Origin: JAIVJG01 sp964236735
GTDB lineage: Bacteria; Acidobacteriota; Blastocatellia; Pyrinomonadales; Pyrinomonadaceae
Assembly (NCBI GenBank): GCA_964236735.1
Contig: CAXSFM010000001.1
Location: 372,001 to 436,000 of the forward strand
Direction: 5' to 3'
DNA: 64,000 nucleotides
A program made the position numbers and the translations under genes. Of this stretch, positions 7,555 to 16,217 are shown one piece after another. The notes below the pieces were generated by a model, which worked only from the letters and a program-made list of their open reading frames with translations, was not told the DNA's origin and ran no database searches. The stretch's first letter is position 1, and every line of letters starts with the position of its first letter.

Positions 7555-8970
7555 ATGAAGACCGAAATTACCGACTCATCGCCGACTCGCAAAGAAATCA
7601 AAATCGAAATTTCACCTGAAGAAGTGCGTGCCGAATACGACCGCGTGAGCGCGCAGTACGCGCAGCACGCGAGCGTGCCCGGCTTTCGCAAAGGCCACGC
7701 GCCGGTGAGCGTCATCCGCACGCGATTCAAGAAAGAGATTCACGGCGAGGTGCTGCAAAAAATCGTTCCCGAAGCCATTAGCCAGGCCATTCAGGAAAAC
7801 GAGTTGCAAGTTATCGGCGACCCGGAAATTCATCTCGACAACGAGGGCTTCGACAAATTCGGTCAAGAGCCTTTCACGCTCCACGCGCATGTCGAAGTGA
7901 TGCCGGAGATCACGCTCGGAACTTACAAAGGACTGGAAGCGGCGCGGCGCGTGCGTCCCGTGACGGATGAAAACGTCGAGAGCATGATTGAGGATTTGCG
8001 CGAGGCGTCGGCATCCCTGCAACCCGTCGAAGATCGCGGCGCGGAACTCGGCGACAACGTGACATTCGACGTGCAGGGACGTTACATCAATCCGCCGGAG
8101 GATGAAGACATCAAAGCTGAAGCGGTCGAGATGGAACTCGGCGGCGACGGCGTGCTGGAAAGTTTCACGGAAAATTTGACGGGCGTGCGTCCCGACGAAG
8201 CGAAAACTTTTACGGTTGAATACCCCGCTGATTTCAGCGCGAAAGGATTGGCCGGGAAAACCATCGAGTACACGACGACGGTGACGGCTGTGCGCCGCAA
8301 AGAATTACCGGAAGTTGACGACGAGTGGGTCAAGAGTCTCGGCGAGGAAGAGATTGATTCAGTCGAGACTCTGCGTGCGCGCGTGCGAGATAATTTGACG
8401 CAACACTCTACGCACGAATCCGAGCGACGCCTGCGCGACGAGTTGTTGAGCAAGTTAATCGCGGAGCACCAATTTGAAGTGCCGCCCACGCTCGTTGACT
8501 ATCAGACGAATCAGATGATCCAGACCGCCGCGCGCGACATGATGCAACGCGGCATGAATCCGCGCGGGGAAGATGTCAACTGGGAGCGTCTCGCGGCGCT
8601 GATGCGCGTGCGCGCCGAAGAGGATTTGCGCGGCTCGCTGTTGCTTGAAAGCATCGCCGACAAAGAAAATTTCGAGGTCACGGACGAAGAGATTGAGACG
8701 GAAATCAACAGCATCGCGGAGGCTTCGCGCCAGCCTGTAGAACAGGTGCGGGCTGCCTTGACAAAGCAGGGGGGCGAACGTAGCATCGCCGACAGATTGC
8801 GTAACCGCCGCGCGCTCGAATTTTTAGTTGAAAATGCGAGCATCAAGGACGAAGAATGGCAGGAAGAAGTTGAAGAAGTTGCTGATGAAGACGAGCCGGT
8901 TGACGAGTTGGAAGCCGCAAACGTCGAAGCTCCGACAGCGCAAACTGATGACGCGAGCGCGGAGTCTTAA
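7555..8970 (+). CDS. tig: Trigger factor
   Basis: A ribosome-bound chaperone and peptidyl-prolyl isomerase, here 471 residues. The N-terminal ribosome-binding domain carries the signature VPGFRKGHAP (near residues 44-53). A central FKBP-like domain (GDNVTFDVQGRY to KTIEYTTTVTAV) and a helical C-terminal domain follow. The last 45 residues are a very acidic tail, a common variation. It opens the tig-clpP-clpX-(uma2)-lon block; tig-clpP-clpX is a conserved bacterial order linking folding with proteolysis. AAGGCAGG lies upstream of the start. Confidence 0.97.
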   Translation: MKTEITDSSPTRKEIKIEISPEEVRAEYDRVSAQYAQHASVPGFRKGHAPVSVIRTRFKKEIHGEVLQKIVPEAISQAIQENELQVIGDPEIHLDNEGFDKFGQEPFTLHAHVEVMPEITLGTYKGLEAARRVRPVTDENVESMIEDLREASASLQPVEDRGAELGDNVTFDVQGRYINPPEDEDIKAEAVEMELGGDGVLESFTENLTGVRPDEAKTFTVEYPADFSAKGLAGKTIEYTTTVTAVRRKELPEVDDEWVKSLGEEEIDSVETLRARVRDNLTQHSTHESERRLRDELLSKLIAEHQFEVPPTLVDYQTNQMIQTAARDMMQRGMNPRGEDVNWERLAALMRVRAEEDLRGSLLLESIADKENFEVTDEEIETEINSIAEASRQPVEQVRAALTKQGGERSIADRLRNRRALEFLVENASIKDEEWQEEVEEVADEDEPVDELEAANVEAPTAQTDDASAES

Positions 8971-9083
8971 CGCAAGTTTCAAGCGACTTTCGAGCGTTTG
9001 AAATTCTTAACGATTGGCGAGATTCAGGTTGTCGCTCCGTTCGGGCGACCTAGAAAAAGAAGCGAAAGAAAGTTTAACCAGTT

Positions 9084-9659
9084 ATGCCGAATATTCTCGA
9101 CCACACACCGCGCGGCGACGTTTACATGGACGTTTTCACGCGCCTGCTGAAAGACAACATCGTCTTCATCGAAGGCGAGATACACGACCGGCTCGCCAAC
9201 GATGTCGTCGCACAACTCTTGTTCCTCGAATCGGAAGACCCTGAGAAAGACATCAATCTTTACATCAACAGTCCCGGCGGATCGGTCACTGCCGGGATGG
9301 CGATTTACGACACGATGCAGTTCATCCGCCCCGAAGTGGTGACGATCTGTCTCGGCATGTGCGCTTCGATGGGCGCGCTGCTTCTGACGGCGGGCACGAA
9401 GGGGAAAAGATTCGCGTTGCCCAATTCCACCATCCTGATCCACCAGCCTTCGGGCGGCGTGCAGGGTCAGGCGTCGGATATTCGCATCGTCGCCGAAAAC
9501 ATGCTCCGCGTGCGCGAGGTCACTTCACAAATTCTCGCCAAGCATACGGGACAAGATTTCGAGACGGTTGAGCGCGACGTGGAACGCGACCGTTATATGA
9601 CGGCGATGCAGGCTAAAGAGTATGGCCTGATTGACGAAGTTATCACGCACCGCAAGTAG
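9084..9659 (+). CDS. clpP: ATP-dependent Clp protease proteolytic subunit
   Basis: The 191-residue protein forms the proteolytic chamber with ClpX. The serine protease triad is visible: Ser in GMCASMGAL, His in LIHQPSGGVQG and Asp in VERDRYM. NSPGGSVTAGMAIYDTMQ is the oxyanion and substrate-binding region. Length is normal for the family. The Shine-Dalgarno sequence is weak. It lies 113 nt after tig; a strong hairpin follows before clpX, so the two clp genes may be partly uncoupled. Confidence 0.97.
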   Translation: MPNILDHTPRGDVYMDVFTRLLKDNIVFIEGEIHDRLANDVVAQLLFLESEDPEKDINLYINSPGGSVTAGMAIYDTMQFIRPEVVTICLGMCASMGALLLTAGTKGKRFALPNSTILIHQPSGGVQGQASDIRIVAENMLRVREVTSQILAKHTGQDFETVERDVERDRYMTAMQAKEYGLIDEVITHRK

Positions 9660-9741
9660 ATTCTCACGATTAACAACAGCGCGTCACGCGAGCATCTTGT
9701 CCCACACGCGCTTGTCCGTTCTGTGATACATTAACGCACGC

Positions 9742-9775
9742 GCGGGGTCGCCAACATTTCGGCAGGCGACCCCGC
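9742..9775 (+). terminator. GC-rich hairpin between clpP and clpX
   Basis: GCGGGGTCGCC (9742-9752) and GGCGACCCCGC (9765-9775) form a perfect 11-bp stem with a 12-nt loop. No U-run follows. It could end clpP transcripts or protect their 3' ends. Confidence 0.5.
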
Positions 9776-9802
9776 ACGCTTCCATCCCGGCATCGAACGC
9801 GA

Positions 9803-9832
9803 TTGACATCTACCCCGAGTTGATTGTAGAAA
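9803..9832 (+). promoter_or_regulatory. Candidate sigma-70 promoter for clpX
   Basis: TTGACA (9803-9808) and TAGAAA (9827-9832) are separated by 18 nt, downstream of the clpP hairpin and about 80 nt before clpX. Identified by consensus match only. Confidence 0.4.
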
Positions 9833-9914
9833 CCGTGCGAGTCGCCTGACACCGCGCCGCGACTCGTTCAAGTTCTCTTTTATAAACAGGCGACGGAGTT
9901 TCCCCAGAACTTAT

Positions 9915-11153
9915 ATGGTACGTCGAACCGATGACACGTTGCGTTGCTCGTTCTGCGGCAAGTCGCAGAATGAAGTCAAGAAACTCATTGCCGGCCCCAC
10001 CGTCTATATTTGCAACGAGTGCATAGACATCTGCAATGAGATTATCACCGACGATCAGCAGGCCGAGTCCGTCGCCACGCGCCCGCCGCTCCCGAAGCCG
10101 GCGGAGATTAAAAACTTTCTCGACGAGTACGTCATCGGACAAGAGGAGACGAAGAAACGTCTCGCCGTCGCCGTCTATCAGCATTACAAGCGCATAGACT
10201 TGACGCGCCGCCGCTCCGAAGTCGAAATCCAGAAATCCAACATCCTGCTCATCGGCCCGACGGGAACAGGCAAGACGCTGCTGGCGCAGACGCTCGCGCG
10301 GATGCTCTCGGTTCCCTTCACCATCGTTGACGCGACGACTTTGACCGAAGCGGGCTACGTCGGCGAGGATGTCGAGAACATCATTCTCAAGCTCTTGCAG
10401 GCCGCCAATGGCGACGTGGAACGCGCGCAGCAGGGCATCATCTACATAGACGAAGTTGACAAGATTTGCCGCAAGGACGAGAACCCTTCGATCACGCGCG
10501 ACGTGTCGGGCGAGGGCGTACAACAGGCTCTTCTTAAAATTCTCGAAGGCACGGTCGCCAACGTCCCGCCGCAGGGCGGACGCAAGCACCCGCATCAGGA
10601 ATTTTTCCCCGTTGACACGACGAACATTCTTTTCATCTGCGGCGGCGCGTTCGTCGGTCTGGAGAAGGTCGTCGAGCGTCGGATGCGTAACAAGTCAATG
10701 GGCTTTCAGGCCGAGATAAAGGGCGTCAATCGCTACTCGCAGGCGCTCGGACAAGCGGAGCCGGAAGACCTCATCAAGTACGGCTTGATTCCCGAATTCG
10801 TCGGGCGGCTTCCCGTCACCGGCGTCCTGCACGAACTCGACGAAGCCGCGCTCATGCGGATTCTGACCGAGCCGAAGAACGCGCTCATCAAGCAGTATCA
10901 GAAAAAATTCGACTACGACAACGTCAAGCTTCGCTTCTCGGACGACGCCCTGCGCGCCATCGCCAAGCAGGCCGTCGAGCGCAAAGTCGGCGCGCGCGGC
11001 TTGATGATGATTATGGAAGAACTCCTCCTCGACGCCATGTACACGCTCCCTTCACAAAAGCGCATCAAGGAATTCGTCATCACGCGCGAGATGGTCGAAC
11101 GCCGCCGCGCCGTCCCCGGCGAAGAACTAACCGGCATTGACGAAGCGGCCTAA
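9915..11153 (+). CDS. clpX: ATP-dependent Clp protease ATP-binding subunit ClpX
   Basis: An AAA+ unfoldase of 412 residues that feeds substrates to ClpP. The N-terminal C4 zinc-binding domain (CSFCGKS and CNECIDIC) is followed by the AAA+ core: Walker A GPTGTGKT, Walker B IIYIDEVDK, sensor region and the ClpP-interacting loop within KYGLIPEFVGRLPV. Length and domain order are standard. A 13-bp hairpin lies 37 nt after the stop. Confidence 0.97.
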   Translation: MVRRTDDTLRCSFCGKSQNEVKKLIAGPTVYICNECIDICNEIITDDQQAESVATRPPLPKPAEIKNFLDEYVIGQEETKKRLAVAVYQHYKRIDLTRRRSEVEIQKSNILLIGPTGTGKTLLAQTLARMLSVPFTIVDATTLTEAGYVGEDVENIILKLLQAANGDVERAQQGIIYIDEVDKICRKDENPSITRDVSGEGVQQALLKILEGTVANVPPQGGRKHPHQEFFPVDTTNILFICGGAFVGLEKVVERRMRNKSMGFQAEIKGVNRYSQALGQAEPEDLIKYGLIPEFVGRLPVTGVLHELDEAALMRILTEPKNALIKQYQKKFDYDNVKLRFSDDALRAIAKQAVERKVGARGLMMIMEELLLDAMYTLPSQKRIKEFVITREMVERRRAVPGEELTGIDEAA

Positions 11154-11189
11154 ACCCGATTCACTTATTCGCTATCAACGGTAATTCAA

Positions 11190-11223
11190 CGAAGGCACGC
11201 CCGTCCGCTTGGGCGTGCCTTCG
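11190..11223 (+). terminator. Terminator-type hairpin after clpX
   Basis: CGAAGGCACGCCC (11190-11202) pairs perfectly with GGGCGTGCCTTCG (11211-11223) around an 8-nt loop. No U-run follows, as with several other hairpins in this window. Confidence 0.6.
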
Positions 11224-11258
11224 CGTGTGGAGTATCATCGAAGCCTCGACGGGAGAAG

Positions 11259-11918
11259 ATGCTTATGCAGATCATCGCTGAAGATCAAGAGGCGACCGAA
11301 TATTTAGGACACCCGCCGCTCCTCGTCCATTTGCGGCCTGTGCTTGAGATGACGGAGGATCAGTTTTTTGACTTCTGTCAGATCAACCGCGACTTGCGAA
11401 TCGAGCGTAATCCTCATGGAGAACTAATCATCATGCCGCCAACCGGAGGAGAAACCAGCGACCGCAATGCTGAAATAAACATGCAGTTGCGGCAGTGGGC
11501 GAAGCGTGACGGCACTGGCAGGACGTTCGATTCGTCCGGTGGTTTTCGCCTGCCCAACAAGGCGGTACGCTCACCCGATGGTTCATGGGTTAAGAAAGCT
11601 CGACTTGAGCCTCTGACAGATGAGCAGAGAAGAAAGTTTATCCCGCTCTGCCCAGACTTCGTCATCGAGTTGCGCTCGCCGACAGACAGCCTCAACACGA
11701 CGCAGGACAAGATGCAGGAGTATCTCGACAACGGGGCGCAACTGGGTTGGTTGATTGACCCGGAGCAACAGCATGTTTACATCTATCGCCCCGACGCTCC
11801 GGTCGAGATGTTGAAGAATCCAGAAGCTATCTCCGGCGATCCCATCCTCTCCGGTTTCACTTTAGACCTGCGAGAGATTTGGCAATCAAGTCCAAATCAT
11901 AAATCAACTACCCGGTAG
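11259..11918 (+). CDS. Uma2-family (DUF820) putative nuclease
   Basis: The 219-residue protein shows the Uma2/DUF820 pattern of a PD-(D/E)XK-like fold: SGGFRLPNKAVRSPDGSWV, then PDFVIELRSPTDSL with the acidic E-x-R/K core, then KMQEYLDNGAQLGWLIDP and VYIYRPD. These proteins are abundant in cyanobacteria and other large genomes and their biological role is unsettled. It sits between the clpX terminator and a hairpin before lon, and so looks like an insertion into the clp-lon block rather than part of it. ATG 11265 is an alternative start. Confidence 0.85.
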   Translation: MLMQIIAEDQEATEYLGHPPLLVHLRPVLEMTEDQFFDFCQINRDLRIERNPHGELIIMPPTGGETSDRNAEINMQLRQWAKRDGTGRTFDSSGGFRLPNKAVRSPDGSWVKKARLEPLTDEQRRKFIPLCPDFVIELRSPTDSLNTTQDKMQEYLDNGAQLGWLIDPEQQHVYIYRPDAPVEMLKNPEAISGDPILSGFTLDLREIWQSSPNHKSTTR

Positions 11919-11962
11919 CGCGTCGGCGCGAAATGTTTTAGAATCTGAATCGTACTCAACAG

Positions 11963-11994
11963 CAGGGCGAGCGCGGTTGACGAGGCTCGCCCTG
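11963..11994 (+). terminator. Hairpin between the Uma2 gene and lon
   Basis: CAGGGCGAGC (11963-11972) and GCTCGCCCTG (11985-11994) form a perfect 10-bp stem. It ends 40 nt before the lon start, so it could end upstream transcripts or act in the lon leader. Confidence 0.45.
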
Positions 11995-12034
11995 TGCGCC
12001 ATTTACAGCATGGCCGGGAAGCGAATTTTTATCT

Positions 12035-14476
12035 ATGGAAGAATATTCTGACCACACACCTGCCGACATTGCGCGGATGCCGATGGTTCCGATTCGCGAT
12101 GTCGTCATCTTTCCTTTCACCAAAGTGGCTTTCAAAATCGGGCGTCCCGGCTCCGTGCGCGCGCTCGAAGAGGCTCTGGCCTCAGACCGCACCATCTTTC
12201 TCGCCACGCAGCACGACGCCTCGATTGACGAACCCGTCCCCGAACAGATTTACGCCGTCGGCACTATCGCGCGTATCCTGCAAGCGCAACGACAGGAAAA
12301 CGGGCAGACCAAAGTCGTCGTCGAAGGCCGCGAGCGTGCGACGACTGTGCGCGTGGAAAACGACAACGGGGCTTTCACGGCCACCGTGCGTCGCGCGCCG
12401 ACGGCCAACGAGTCGGGGCCGCGCATTGATGCGCTGACGCAAAAGATCGGCCAACTCATCGAGCAGCATTTGCGTCTCGCGCCCGACGCGCAGCCGGACG
12501 CGCTGCAAACCGCGCTCCGCAATCCAGACCCCTCGCATCTCGCCGACGCGCTGGCCTCGCAGCTTCGCATCACGGTCGAAGACAAGCAGGGCTTGCTGGA
12601 AATTTTCTCCGCGCACGGGCGCCTGCAACGTCTCGCCGAAATACTGGAGAGCGAAATTGACAAGCGACAGCTTGACCGTTCAATTCAGGCGCGCGTCAAA
12701 CGTCAGATGGAGAAGGCGCAAAAAGAGTATTACTTAAACGAGCAGATCAAGGCGATTCACAAGGAACTTGGACGCAAGGACGAGAAGGCCGAGATCGAGG
12801 AATTGCGTAAGCGCATCGAAGAGGCGGGGATGCACGAAGAGGCGAAAGAGAAAGCCTTGCAGGAACTTCACCGCCTCGAAGCGATGCCGCCGATGTCCGC
12901 CGAAGGCACGGTCTCGCGCACGTATATTGATTGGCTTCTGAGCGTGCCCTGGAAGCAGAAGTCGAAAGAGATACGCGACATCACGAAGGCCGAAGAGATT
13001 TTGAACGAAGACCACTACGGTCTTGAGAAAATCAAGGATCGCATTCTCGAACATCTCGCCGTGCGCCAGCTCGTCAAGAATCCGAAAGGCTCGATTCTGT
13101 GTTTCGTCGGCCCGCCGGGCGTCGGCAAAACCAGCTTAGGCAAATCAATCGCGCGTGCGACGGGCAGAAAGTTCGTCCGTCTCTCGCTCGGCGGCGTGCG
13201 CGACGAGGCGGAGATTCGCGGACACCGTCGTACTTACATCGGCGCGCTGCCCGGCCAAATCATCCAGATGATGAAGAAAGCGGGAACGACGAATCCCGTC
13301 ATCCTGCTCGACGAAGTTGACAAGCTCGGCGCGGATTATCGCGGCGACCCCTCGGCGGCTCTGCTCGAAGTCTTAGACCCGGAACAGAACAACACGTTTC
13401 AGGATCACTACCTCGACGTTGAATACGATCTCTCGAAAGTCTTCTTCATCGCGACGGCGAACGTACTCCACACCATTCCCGGCCCTTTGCAAGACCGTCT
13501 GGAAATTCTGCGTCTCTCCGGCTACACCGAGCGCGAGAAGCTGGAAATCGCCAAAGCGCATCTCGTCGCGAAACAGGCGGAAGGCAGCGGATTGCAAAGC
13601 GAGCAGGTCGAATTCACTGACGAAGGTATTTTGGAAATCATACGCCACTACACGCGCGAGGCCGGCGTCCGCAATCTTGAGCGCGAGATCGGCGCGTGCT
13701 GCCGCAAGGTCGCGCGCAGGGTCGTCACCAAGAGCGGCGACGACGAGAGTTTCAAGTCAACGGTTGACGCTTCGATGGTGCGCGAGATGCTGGGGCCGAT
13801 TAAGTTTCGTCAGCAGACCATCGCTGCACACAACGAGATCGGGCTGGCCGTCGGGCTGGCGTGGACGGAAGTTGGCGGCGAAGTCTTGCAGATTGAGGCG
13901 ACGCTCACCAACGGTCGCGGCGGCGTGCGACTGACCGGAAAACTCGGCGAGGTGATGCAGGAATCGGCGCAGGCCGCATTGACCTGCATCAAGGCGCGCG
14001 CCGAGCGTCTGGGCGTGAATCTCGAATTCATACGCAAGCGCGATCTGCACATCCACATTCCCGAAGGCGCGATTCCGAAGGACGGCCCGTCGGCTGGCGT
14101 GACGCTGGCGACGGCGATGGCGTCGGCGTTGATGCGCGCTCCCATCCGCAGAGATGTGGCGATGACCGGCGAGATCACCTTGCGCGGAAAAGTGTTGCCT
14201 GTCGGCGGCGTCAAAGAGAAACTACTCGCCGCGCATCGCATGGGCATCACCACCGTTCTGATCCCGAAGGATAACGAGAAAGACTTACAGGAGTTGCCCG
14301 AAGAGGTGCGCGCGGCGATGGAGATTCAACTCGTCGAAACGATTGATGAAGTGATCGCGCTCGCGCTCGAAGACGCTTGCCCGACTGATGCCGGTGAGAC
14401 TGATACGGAAGCGCAGCCGCCCGTCTGGACGACTGACCAGCCCAACGCTAGTTCGCCCACAACAATGGCCGACTAA
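12035..14476 (+). CDS. lon: ATP-dependent protease Lon
   Basis: An 813-residue cytoplasmic AAA+ protease. The N-terminal substrate-binding domain starts MPMVPIRDVVIFPF, followed by a coiled-coil region, Walker A GPPGVGKTS, Walker B PVILLDEVDK and the C-terminal Lon protease domain. The catalytic Ser is in PKDGPSAGVT and the Lys in VGGVKEKLLAA. Length is normal. It completes the proteostasis block with tig, clpP and clpX. A 13-bp hairpin follows 10 nt after the stop. Confidence 0.97.
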   Translation: MEEYSDHTPADIARMPMVPIRDVVIFPFTKVAFKIGRPGSVRALEEALASDRTIFLATQHDASIDEPVPEQIYAVGTIARILQAQRQENGQTKVVVEGRERATTVRVENDNGAFTATVRRAPTANESGPRIDALTQKIGQLIEQHLRLAPDAQPDALQTALRNPDPSHLADALASQLRITVEDKQGLLEIFSAHGRLQRLAEILESEIDKRQLDRSIQARVKRQMEKAQKEYYLNEQIKAIHKELGRKDEKAEIEELRKRIEEAGMHEEAKEKALQELHRLEAMPPMSAEGTVSRTYIDWLLSVPWKQKSKEIRDITKAEEILNEDHYGLEKIKDRILEHLAVRQLVKNPKGSILCFVGPPGVGKTSLGKSIARATGRKFVRLSLGGVRDEAEIRGHRRTYIGALPGQIIQMMKKAGTTNPVILLDEVDKLGADYRGDPSAALLEVLDPEQNNTFQDHYLDVEYDLSKVFFIATANVLHTIPGPLQDRLEILRLSGYTEREKLEIAKAHLVAKQAEGSGLQSEQVEFTDEGILEIIRHYTREAGVRNLEREIGACCRKVARRVVTKSGDDESFKSTVDASMVREMLGPIKFRQQTIAAHNEIGLAVGLAWTEVGGEVLQIEATLTNGRGGVRLTGKLGEVMQESAQAALTCIKARAERLGVNLEFIRKRDLHIHIPEGAIPKDGPSAGVTLATAMASALMRAPIRRDVAMTGEITLRGKVLPVGGVKEKLLAAHRMGITTVLIPKDNEKDLQELPEEVRAAMEIQLVETIDEVIALALEDACPTDAGETDTEAQPPVWTTDQPNASSPTTMAD

Positions 14477-14486
14477 TTTCTTTCAA

Positions 14487-14531
14487 CGAAGGACGCATCG
14501 CGCTCGCAACACCTCAGCACGATGCGTCCTT
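14487..14531 (+). terminator. Terminator hairpin of lon
   Basis: GAAGGACGCATCG (14487-14499) and CGATGCGTCCTTC (14519-14531) form a perfect 13-bp stem. The following sequence ATTTGCCTTTC is only moderately T-rich. Confidence 0.65.
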
Positions 14532-14680
14532 CATTTGCCTTTCACACGAGCGCCCTCGCTTCGCCAAATTTGTTTTGCTCACAACCCGCGTCTAAAATTT
14601 CCGGTCTTTTCAGTCTGTGCTGAAGCGCGTCGCGCCGCACGGCTGATAAAACATTCCAAACTTTATAAGGAGAAATTCAA

Positions 14681-15175
14681 ATGGCAGATAAAGAGAAAAG
14701 CGCAGAGTTGATTCTCAAACTTTACGACCTCCGCCGCGAGGCCGTGATGAGAGAGGCGCGCAACTGGTATTTCACTTTCAACCCTGAGACCGCCGAGGAC
14801 GTGATGAACGTAGCGCGCGGCGAGCACGGCGCGTACTTTCGCATGGTCGTGAGCTACTGGGACATGGCTTGCTCGTTCGTCAACCACGGCGCGATTGACG
14901 CGGAGATGTTCAACGACGCCGCCGGTGAACATAATTTCGTCTTCGCCAAAATCCAGCCCTTCGTCAATGAAATCCGCGCCATGCCTAACCAGTCTAAATT
15001 TCTTCAGCACCTCGAAAAGGTCGTGATGAGTATGCCCGACGCCGAGCAACGACTCGCGCAACTTCGCGAGATGTCGAAGAAGATGATGGAAGCACGCGCC
15101 GCCGCCGAAACCAGCAAGGCACAGACGGATGCCGCCCACGTTTCCCGCTCTTACAGCGGCGTGAGGACACGATGA
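14681..15175 (+). CDS. Conserved-looking hypothetical protein, helical
   Basis: I do not recognise a named family with confidence. The 164-residue protein is cytoplasmic and mostly helical, with LKLYDLRREAVMREARNWYF, VSYWDMACSFVNHGAID and a charged C-terminal helix; DUF4760-like proteins look similar. AAGGAG lies about 9 nt before the ATG. The 3' end is odd: the codons for TSKAQTDA recur 65 nt downstream in another frame (from 15175), as if the end of the gene had been duplicated and shifted. Confidence 0.75.
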   Translation: MADKEKSAELILKLYDLRREAVMREARNWYFTFNPETAEDVMNVARGEHGAYFRMVVSYWDMACSFVNHGAIDAEMFNDAAGEHNFVFAKIQPFVNEIRAMPNQSKFLQHLEKVVMSMPDAEQRLAQLREMSKKMMEARAAAETSKAQTDAAHVSRSYSGVRTR

Positions 15176-15212
15176 CCGGCAAAGCACAAACAGACGCCGT
15201 TAACGCCTAAGA

Positions 15213-15286
15213 GCAGTGACAGGTGACGAGTGACGAGCAAGCCGCTTGTTTTAACTCGTCACTTGTCACCTGCCACTCGTCACTGC
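15213..15286. repeat. Palindromic intergenic repeat, GTGACGA type
   Basis: Left arm units GCAGTGAC, AGGTGACGAG and TGACGAG face right arm units ACTCGTCAC, TTGTCACCTGCC and ACTCGTCACTGC. The centre is CAAGCCGCTTGTTTT. The element occupies the leader of engB and ends 6 nt before its start codon. Confidence 0.8.
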
Positions 15287-15292
15287 TTTCGT

Positions 15293-15916
15293 ATGAAAGT
15301 TACCAGCGCAGAGTTCGTCAAAAGCGTCTTCGAGGAATCGCAGTGGCCGCGCGACCGCCTGCCGGAAATCGCCTTTCTCGGACGCTCGAACGTCGGCAAA
15401 TCCAGCTTGATCAATTCGCTGCTCGGCGTCAAAGGATTGGCGCGCACGTCTTCGACGCCGGGACGCACGCAGTCGCTCAACTTCTTTACGATTAACCGTC
15501 GTTTGTATTTCGTTGATTTGCCCGGTTATGGCTATGCGCGCGTGCCGCGTGCGATTCGCGAGACGTGGGGCGCGTTCGTCACAGACTACCTTGCCAAGCG
15601 CGAGCAGCTTGTGCTATCAATACATATCGTTGATTCGCGTCACGAACCCACAACATTGGATTTGCAACTCCGGGAATGGCTCTTAGTGAATGAGAAGCCG
15701 TTTCTGACGGTTGCTACGAAATCCGACAAGCTCTCGCAAAATGCGTTGAACAAAAACCTCGCTCGCGCTGCGAAAGCCATCGGGGCGGTGGGCCATGGCA
15801 CAGGCGGTGATGTGGTGGCCTATTCCGCAGTGACCGGGCGCGGTCGTGACCGTATCTGGCGTGCTATCGAAGAGGCTTTGACCGTCTCACAATCCCCTTT
15901 TGAAAACAAAGGCTGA
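15293..15916 (+). CDS. engB: Ribosome biogenesis GTPase EngB/YihA
   Basis: A circularly normal TRAFAC GTPase of 207 residues needed for large-subunit assembly. G1 is GRSNVGKSS, G2/G3 region carries TSSTPGRTQSLNF and VDLPGYGYARVP, and G4 is ATKSDK. The ATG at 15293 was chosen because MKVTSAEFVKS is the usual N-terminus and the 21 codons upstream translate the palindromic repeat. No Shine-Dalgarno sequence is obvious between repeat and start, so the repeat may shape initiation here (inference). Confidence 0.93.
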   Translation: MKVTSAEFVKSVFEESQWPRDRLPEIAFLGRSNVGKSSLINSLLGVKGLARTSSTPGRTQSLNFFTINRRLYFVDLPGYGYARVPRAIRETWGAFVTDYLAKREQLVLSIHIVDSRHEPTTLDLQLREWLLVNEKPFLTVATKSDKLSQNALNKNLARAAKAIGAVGHGTGGDVVAYSAVTGRGRDRIWRAIEEALTVSQSPFENKG

Positions 15917-15948
15917 GGCTATCGTGGCGGGCGACTGCGGCATCACAA

Positions 15949-16191
15949 ATGCGCGCTCAGAAAATTCCACGTCACGTTTTGAAAATAAATTTGGCCGGGC
16001 TGATTTCGTCCGCGCTCAAAAGTTACGCCCTCCAAAGCGCGCCCCCGTGGCGGGACGCATCAACGAGGCATCATTCCCGACGCTTGAATCGGCAATACTT
16101 AATCTACATCGAAAGAGACGACGGCGACCTGATTGTTTTCGCCGCACGTTCGTCGTTACAGGAACTGAAAGAGGCGGGCGTCAATTGTTGA
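15949..16191 (+). CDS. Possible small protein between engB and rho
   Basis: An 80-codon frame lies in the gap between engB and rho. Its C-terminal half, RQYLIYIERDDGDLIVFAAR, looks protein-like. The N-terminal half is less convincing and no clear Shine-Dalgarno sequence is seen. I do not recognise a family. A competing reading is that the gap is simply the rho leader. Confidence 0.4.
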   Translation: MRAQKIPRHVLKINLAGLISSALKSYALQSAPPWRDASTRHHSRRLNRQYLIYIERDDGDLIVFAARSSLQELKEAGVNC

Positions 16192-16217
16192 GCGCGCCGC
16201 CCGAGAAGGAACAGACA

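Noticed and set aside
15900..16217. 106-residue N-terminal extension of Rho
   Set aside because: It overlaps engB, is Arg-rich without family resemblance, and a good ribosome site precedes ATG 16218.
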